Source of the DNA: Ectocarpus siliculosus
Taxonomy: Eukaryota > Sar > Phaeophyceae > Ectocarpales > Ectocarpaceae
DNA: 64,000 bases
NCBI GenBank assembly: GCA_000310025.1
Contig: FN649758.1
Span: 1,200,210 to 1,264,209 of the forward strand
Reading direction: 5' to 3'
In this document: one piece after another, positions 58,441-64,000 of the stretch
Layout: each line of letters opens with the position of its first letter
How positions within the stretch are numbered: the stretch's first letter is position 1
Program-made: the position numbers and the translations under genes
The notes under the pieces: generated by a model
Told to the model about the DNA's origin: nothing
What the model saw: the letters and a program-made list of their open reading frames with translations, nothing else
Databases searched by the model: none

Positions 58441-61400
58441 TGATTTTTTGTCTTGGTTTCTGTGTGGAGAGCCTGGATGATGTGTCTTGATTTTTGGTGT
58501 GGAAAAGCCTGTGACCAAGTCCGGGCGATTTTGACGGAGTACGCGGCTGGGTTTGTTGTTCCCGTTGGGCATCGTGCCTTTGATTTTGCGTCTGCATCAC
58601 GACCTGATCTTTCGCTTATCCTACCATCTCCATACACTTGTCCAGCGTTCTTGGGAAGGGAGACCTCGGCCAGGAATCGGTGGAACAAGGGGTACACCAA
58701 CGTGGGTGCTTTCAGTCTTCGGCCTACAGGGTGACCAGTCGCCCCCCCCCCCTCCTTGTCCACACGTGTCAGTGTGTTGAAGCCGGGCCGACTACAAGGA
58801 AAATGTTTTTTGTGGTACGAGGAGAAGACGTTTTGCGCAAGAGCCGACCATATTTTGACTTGGCTGTTCCCGTGTGAATAGGGTCAGTAGCATGCTCATG
58901 ATTCTCTCCGTCTCTGCGTTTGATTTTTGTCAGATTCGAAAAGTTGTATTCTTTCCTCCTCCTAGTCGGCTTGAAAAGCGTTTCATTTATTCCTGGCGTG
59001 CCCACGAGCTTGGCGCGCCCTGGTCACGTATCCTGTGGTGTTCACCGTGGGAATCACACCTAGGGCGCGCTGCTGAACCGTATGAGGACGTGAGGGTAAC
59101 GGTTGGAACGGAAAAGGGGACGGTCACCACAAATGACGCCGCCCTCGTGCCAGCATTTGTTCGTATGATGTTCAACTTGTGTTCCCAGACCTATCATCTG
59201 CGGTTGAGTGCACAACACAAAGCTTGCGGATCTCGCGCCAATGATCCCTTCCGCGATGCCAGCAGCGAATGCAGAACGCCTCCAAACCGTCTATGCGTAC
59301 TCCCAACCAACGTTTCCCTCGTGCGGCACTTTTCGGGGGTGCGAACCTTGCGAGAAACTTGCCGCCACCACCGGGTGATACATCTTATCTGTGGACTGGG
59401 CGATGCGCCTTGGAATTGGCGCACCAGCATACACGTGCGTGCTTATAAAACACCACACGGGCGTCATCACGGAAACAGCCTTCCATGCACGTTTGCATGA
59501 TGGTTGTTCCATGATTTCGAAGTCGTGCAGCGTTAGTTGACGTGCAGGCATGATTTAGTACGCGTAAACCGCCTCCAATGCGAACGCAGATCAGCCTCAG
59601 GTAGATCTCAGGAAAACGCCCCGTACGTAAGTAGTCCGATACCTCGACGCAAGCAGACTAAAGTAGATACGGATCATCGTTGAATCTGGGATGGCTAACG
59701 AAGGGTTACCCTCTCCCCTCTCCATTCAATACTTGCTCTGCCGCTCGGCCAACGAGTACAGCCCCTCTCGCCACCCGGCAGTGATCGGCGCTGATTGACT
59801 TGTGACGAAGCGAACAGGATGTTGGCTTGGTCGCTTGGAATAAAACGTTCTCTCGTGTGGCCCGGGCGATGTCAAAAATGGTGCGGAGTTTGACAAAACC
59901 AACACAGCCTTGCTTATATTTTCACTCTTGTTGTGAAACCCTTTGACGCTGAGGGGGGGGGCGAAATTCACAACTGGGGGAAATACGCATACAATAGTAA
60001 ATGGGCACGTGTGCGTGTTACTCAGCGACGAAAACACAGGCGTCCCGTCATGGAAGCGAACATCTGTGGGAGTATGCCACCTTAACGTACCTTGTTTTTC
60101 GTAGAACGTCATTTATTCGCAATCGTCGAAACCTATAAAACGAAGCCCAGTACAACCAGTACATGGCAACATCGGGATGTGCTGTTGAAGGGCCAAGCAT
60201 GTTATGCGAGTGTGCGAAGAAGACCTTGTTTTTCGGGGGGGTGCACTTCAGTGAACGGAGCAGGATCCCACGCCCCATCCCAGCCGCGACATATCGCTTG
60301 CGGAAATGTACACACCTGGAGCGGCGCGGGCGCATTGTCTCTCATTTGCACTCGGCCTCACTTGCGGCCTCGCTCGTGAGCAATTGTTTGTTTCGGTGGA
60401 AGCAAGCACCACGGTTGCGGGCAGGGCACAGGGTAGCGTAGTGCACCAGTGAATCTCGTCCCCGGCACTCGTTTTCATACACGAACGATTGACACCCCTT
60501 TCAATCAAACATGGAGTCTATCGTCGTTTTAAGATAATAATTTGTATTTTTCTTTCCATCCACCCCCGCGCTCCAAGCGCGAAAAACACGGAACACTAAA
60601 CCAAATCGTAATGTGACATGTTGTGACTTGTGACGTACACGTTCAACGCCAGTCTCCCTATTCCACCCGCAAGCCTGCAGCAGCCACGCTTTCCACCCGC
60701 AAGAAACACCTACAATAATCAGTACAGAGCTAAGAGTCGGCAAAGGAAGCCAAGCCAATACTACAGCAATAACAAAAACGCCAGAAAATCTACCAGTAAC
60801 AAAAACGAACTCAACGTCGAATGAATGAGGCAATTCACAAAAATAACGTTCACATAAAACATCGTCGGGAGGGGGGGGAATGACGGCGAGAGCGCCGCGG
60901 AGACACCACTACCAAGAACTCAAAACATGAAGAGCGGGCAATACGCTGTCGTTGTTGTTTCCTGGGAGTTGGATCCTGAACAGCGGAGAAATCGCCCCTA
61001 AAGCCAAACATCGCAAACGAGGTGGTAAAAAAACAAACTGCGCAAATACTGGAAAACCAAGCCTCGTGAACACCATGCCCTCCGACAACAGCGGGGTGAC
61101 TGGGTACCAATCGAAAAGCAAGGAAAAACAGACAAGACAATCATGGCAAGAATTCTACGACCTGGCACGTAATGCTACTCTCAGAGCACAAGAGTGGAAT
61201 CGCTCGCTTCGTATCTTGTTGTGGCGTAGCGGGAAAGCACTCTCACCAACAGGAGGTATCCTTCGCCAGCTGCGCTTCCCTTCCCTTACCTTCTCTTCTC
61301 TTCTCTTCTCTGTAACAAAAAAACTCTCCAAGAACGCATTTGTTGTCCGGCTGTATATGTCTGGCGTATTTTTATCGGCCGGCCGATAAACGCGGTGGAT

Positions 61401-62137
61401 GCCGAACGCAAAGAGAGACACCCGTACGCACGCCAACAACGACCCTCCACGCCAACACATGACGCCGAGAAATGTTCCCAAGCCAACAACCGTGCACCCA
61501 CTGTACGCGCGCACATACACGCGGCGCACAAACATGCACACAACCCCGCGCTTCCAAGTTGCGGGGATGTTCCATGCCCGATCGCTTCTCCGACGAGGTT
61601 CACAGCCGACGGCGGCAGAGGATATCCCAAGGCCGCCGCGCCTACCGACGTGTGCGTTACAAAAACCCCCGACTATCATCACCACCACCACTACGACCGC
61701 TAATACAACTGACATCAAATCACACGCACGATCTCGCACGCTACATAGGCGCGCGCAACAGACCCGCCTCCCCTCCGTCACAAAATGGAAACCTACGCCC
61801 ATGTGGTCTACCCACAACGACAACGAAAAAACAGACGGGGGGTGCGGGGATGGCGCTGGGTTCTCTTGGTACAACCGTCACCGCCGGTGCTCTTGTGCTC
61901 ATGCTGGCCCCCACGGCTTGAACTCGTTCCAACCTCCATCGTCACAACACTCTCTACAAGACGTACCGCGTTCGGTCAGACGGAACTAACTTCCGAGCGA
62001 ACCTCTGACACAACCCAGACACCACCTGCACGATCTCTAGCAAAGTCAGCGCTCAAACCTTGCTCAGGAACAACAAAGACAACAACAGGTCCCTCCCGCC
62101 CGGGAAAAGTCAATCCTATCCATCCCCACGCACAACG
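58441..62137. other. No gene recognised, 3.7 kb
   Basis: Only overlapping short ORFs on both strands. From about 60550 to 62100 the + strand is A/C-rich, which in this window goes with transcription from the minus strand, so part may be 3' UTR or a 3' intron of the right-edge gene. The minus ORF 61155-61874 and the + frames over it show no domain. Confidence 0.4.
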
Positions 62138-64000
62138 TCAAAACCCCTCGCTCTCGGAGGTTTCGCCAACATCGCCTTCCACGCTCTCTTCGCTGTCGCT
62201 GAGTGGCGCAACGACTGTCCTCGTCGTCTTCCTACCGCCGCCGCCGCGCTTCTTCGGCCCCTGTCCCGGCCCTGCCCCGCTGCTCCTCTTGCTGCGGCCC
62301 CCGTCGCCGCGCCCCCGTTCGCTCTTCTCCTCGCCCTTGCCCCTGCCGTTGTCGGCGGTGGCGGGCCCCCCTCCAGACTCCACCTCCACCACCTCCATAC
62401 CTTCGTCTCCACCGCCGGCGGCAAGTCCCTCGCATGCCGACGCCGCCGCGGCCGGGCTCACCAAATCGATCGCCCGAGCACCGGTAGGCTTCCTTCGTGT
62501 GCGAAGGGACGGAGACGAATCCCCGTCAAGCCGTATCTTTGGGGCATTGACCCCCTGTTTATCGGGGGACTGAGCGTCGCGCGGCACGCGCCCCCCGTCC
62601 CCTCCGACACCGCCTTTTCGCTTCACTCCCGTTGCTGCTGCTGCTGCTGCGGCGGCGACGGCGGCTTTGCGCGGTTCTCTCAACTTGTTGCGCTCGCTCA
62701 ACGTCAGGCCGAACTGCTCGTCCACTACCACCCCGCTGCCGCCGCCGCGATCCCCATCATCGTCGTCACTCTCGGCGTCGCTGCTCTCAACGGACAGGGC
62801 CTCGCCGGAGGCATTCGCACCCGTCCCCTCGTCCCCAGACACACCAGCGGCAGGCACGGCGCTACTCGTCGCGAGACTGTCAGTGGCGCCGCCGCCGCCG
62901 CCGACGCGCAGCCGGTTCTTGACGGCTCCCTCCGTCTTGTTCGGAGAAGCCGGTAGCGTCACTGCCGTATCGACTGCGCCCCCTCTGGGTCTCAAGGCCC
63001 TACCCCCCCCTGTTCGCCCTGGGGATGCGGCGGAATTGTCCTCGACGGGCCTGCAGTCGTCGGTGGCCGATAGGCAAGCTGCCGCCTCAGGGGCTAACCC
63101 TGGGCCCTTCTGGGTCGGCTGTGCCCGCGGAGGCTCGCCGTTCCTCCCCCGCTGCTGCAAGGGGGTCGGCTTTCCCGCGCTGCGCTCTTCTCGCTCGCGG
63201 TTGCTGCCGTCGCCTTCGGCCACGGCCGGCTCTACGCACCGTGATCCTGCGGGACCCCACGATGAAGCCTCGTCGCCCTGCCCCGCCCGTTCTCGGCATG
63301 CTTCTTCCGTCGAGGATTCTTCCTCGTGAGCGCCGGGCGCCGTACCTACCGCCGCCGACGTCGCCGCCGCCCCCCCCCTCCCCCGTTTTCTTCGCACAGG
63401 TTTAAGGACTTCCTTCGCTTGCCTCGCCTCGGTGTCGGCGGAATCCTCGCCGCCCTTGTTGCCTTCCCTGGCTGTCCCCGCCAACCCCACCGTTCGCGAT
63501 TCACTCGAAATATCCCCAGCATCCTCCTTCTCCCCATCTTCCTGGCGCCCCCGCCGGGGCGCCAGCGGCGAAACACTCTCGCCCCAAACGCCTCCGGTGG
63601 AGTAAAACTCGCCGACTCGCTCGCTCGTGGCGAAGCCCACGGCAGCAGGGCCGCCCGGCTTGGCACCTTCAGGTCGCTGTTCCCCGCTTCCAGCGCCACC
63701 GCCGGTGGCGGCTTCGCTTCCCTCGGCCGCTGCGACCCCGTTTTCCACGTCGTCCGGCGCCAGCCTCACCGCCGTGCCAGCCACTTGCCGCAGGCCGTTC
63801 ATCGCGGCGCCGATCTCCGCTCTGCTCCCCCCCGTTTCGTCGTCACCCTCCTCTTCCTCCTCCCCCTCCTCCTCCTCCTCCTCCTCCTCGCCGTCCTCGT
63901 CCTCGTCGTCTTCATCGTCCTCCTCCGCCTCCTCGATGCCCTTCCCCGCGCCTTCCGCCTCTCCGCCTTCGGCCTCTCCGCCGTCGTCGCCGGCGCCGCC
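62138..64000 (-). CDS. Partial acidic, disordered protein (C-terminal part)
   Basis: The minus frame is open from the right edge to a stop at 62138 (about 620 codons), so the N-terminus is outside the window. Near the edge it encodes a strongly acidic tract (runs of Glu and Asp at about 63835-63945). The rest is Gly/Ala/Glu/Arg-rich with repeated basic patches (KPVRRKRGRGG, LRTRRKPTGAR, GPKKRGGGGRKTTR), an acidic Ser cluster (SSDAESDDDDGD) and a C-terminal PLSDSEESVEGDVGETSESEG tail of CK2-like sites (only part shown). This composition is typical of nuclear chromatin-associated proteins, but no domain is identified. A Met at 63802 is internal to the frame and not evidence of a start. Confidence 0.55.
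   Translation of the reverse strand, partial: GGAGDDGGEAEGGEAEGAGKGIEEAEEDDEDDEDEDGEEEEEEEEGEEEEEGDDETGGSRAEIGAAMNGLRQVAGTAVRLAPDDVENGVAAAEGSEAATGGGAGSGEQRPEGAKPGGPAAVGFATSERVGEFYSTGGVWGESVSPLAPRRGRQEDGEKEDAGDISSESRTVGLAGTAREGNKGGEDSADTEARQAKEVLKPVRRKRGRGGAAATSAAVGTAPGAHEEESSTEEACRERAGQGDEASSWGPAGSRCVEPAVAEGDGSNREREERSAGKPTPLQQRGRNGEPPRAQPTQKGPGLAPEAAACLSATDDCRPVEDNSAASPGRTGGGRALRPRGGAVDTAVTLPASPNKTEGAVKNRLRVGGGGGATDSLATSSAVPAAGVSGDEGTGANASGEALSVESSDAESDDDDGDRGGGSGVVVDEQFGLTLSERNKLREPRKAAVAAAAAAAATGVKRKGGVGGDGGRVPRDAQSPDKQGVNAPKIRLDGDSSPSLRTRRKPTGARAIDLVSPAAAASACEGLAAGGGDEGMEVVEVESGGGPATADNGRGKGEEKSERGRGDGGRSKRSSGAGPGQGPKKRGGGGRKTTRTVVAPLSDSEESVEGDVGETSESEGF

Overview
The window is nuclear DNA of a eukaryotic alga, most likely a brown alga (Ectocarpus-like) or another stramenopile. 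This rests on many spliced genes with GT-AG introns of about 0.1-3 kb, low-complexity Ala/Gly/Pro/Ser-rich proteins, abundant trinucleotide and GA repeats, a Pol III tRNA gene, and a FYVE-ankyrin-RING protein architecture that I associate with stramenopiles. The species is inference; no organelle, viral or bacterial operon structure is seen. There are two assembly gaps (17952-18028 and 29445-29544).

Layout. 1-2118: no gene recognised; G/T-rich on +. 2119-4011 (-): intronless RING-like protein. 4443-7237 (-): four-exon SWIM-RING-ZZ protein (ZSWIM2/MEX type). 9095-18933 (+): ten-exon FYVE-ankyrin-like-RING protein; its introns hold an antisense tRNA-Leu(AAG) gene (12352-12431), a long TTG/GAT repeat and three back-to-back fold-back repeats (17418-18622). 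18934-23693: no gene recognised, one GA microsatellite. 23694-25689 (+): unknown low-complexity acidic protein. 27921-42226 (-): a complete 17-exon XPD/ERCC2 helicase gene with all Fe-S cysteines and helicase motifs. 42511(?)-51364 (+): SPFH/band-7 (flotillin/stomatin-like) gene, divergent from XPD. 53439-55986 (-): three-exon protein kinase with variant catalytic motifs. 57862-58440 (+): weak ORF. 62138-64000 (-): C-terminal part of an acidic, disordered protein that runs off the right edge.

Functional reading. Three neighbouring genes at the left (RING-like, SWIM-RING-ZZ, FYVE-ANK-RING) are all predicted ubiquitin ligases or RING proteins. XPD is the 5'-3' helicase of TFIIH (transcription initiation and nucleotide excision repair). 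The SPFH protein is a predicted membrane-microdomain scaffold. These genes are not an operon and no shared pathway is claimed.

The most unusual structures are the triple fold-back cluster in the last FYVE-gene intron (one pair of arms looks like diverged coding sequence), the triplicated splice donor in XPD intron 12, and a decayed duplicate of XPD exon 16 inside the preceding intron. Exon boundaries below were derived by hand from splice signals, reading-phase agreement and family conservation; no transcript data were available.
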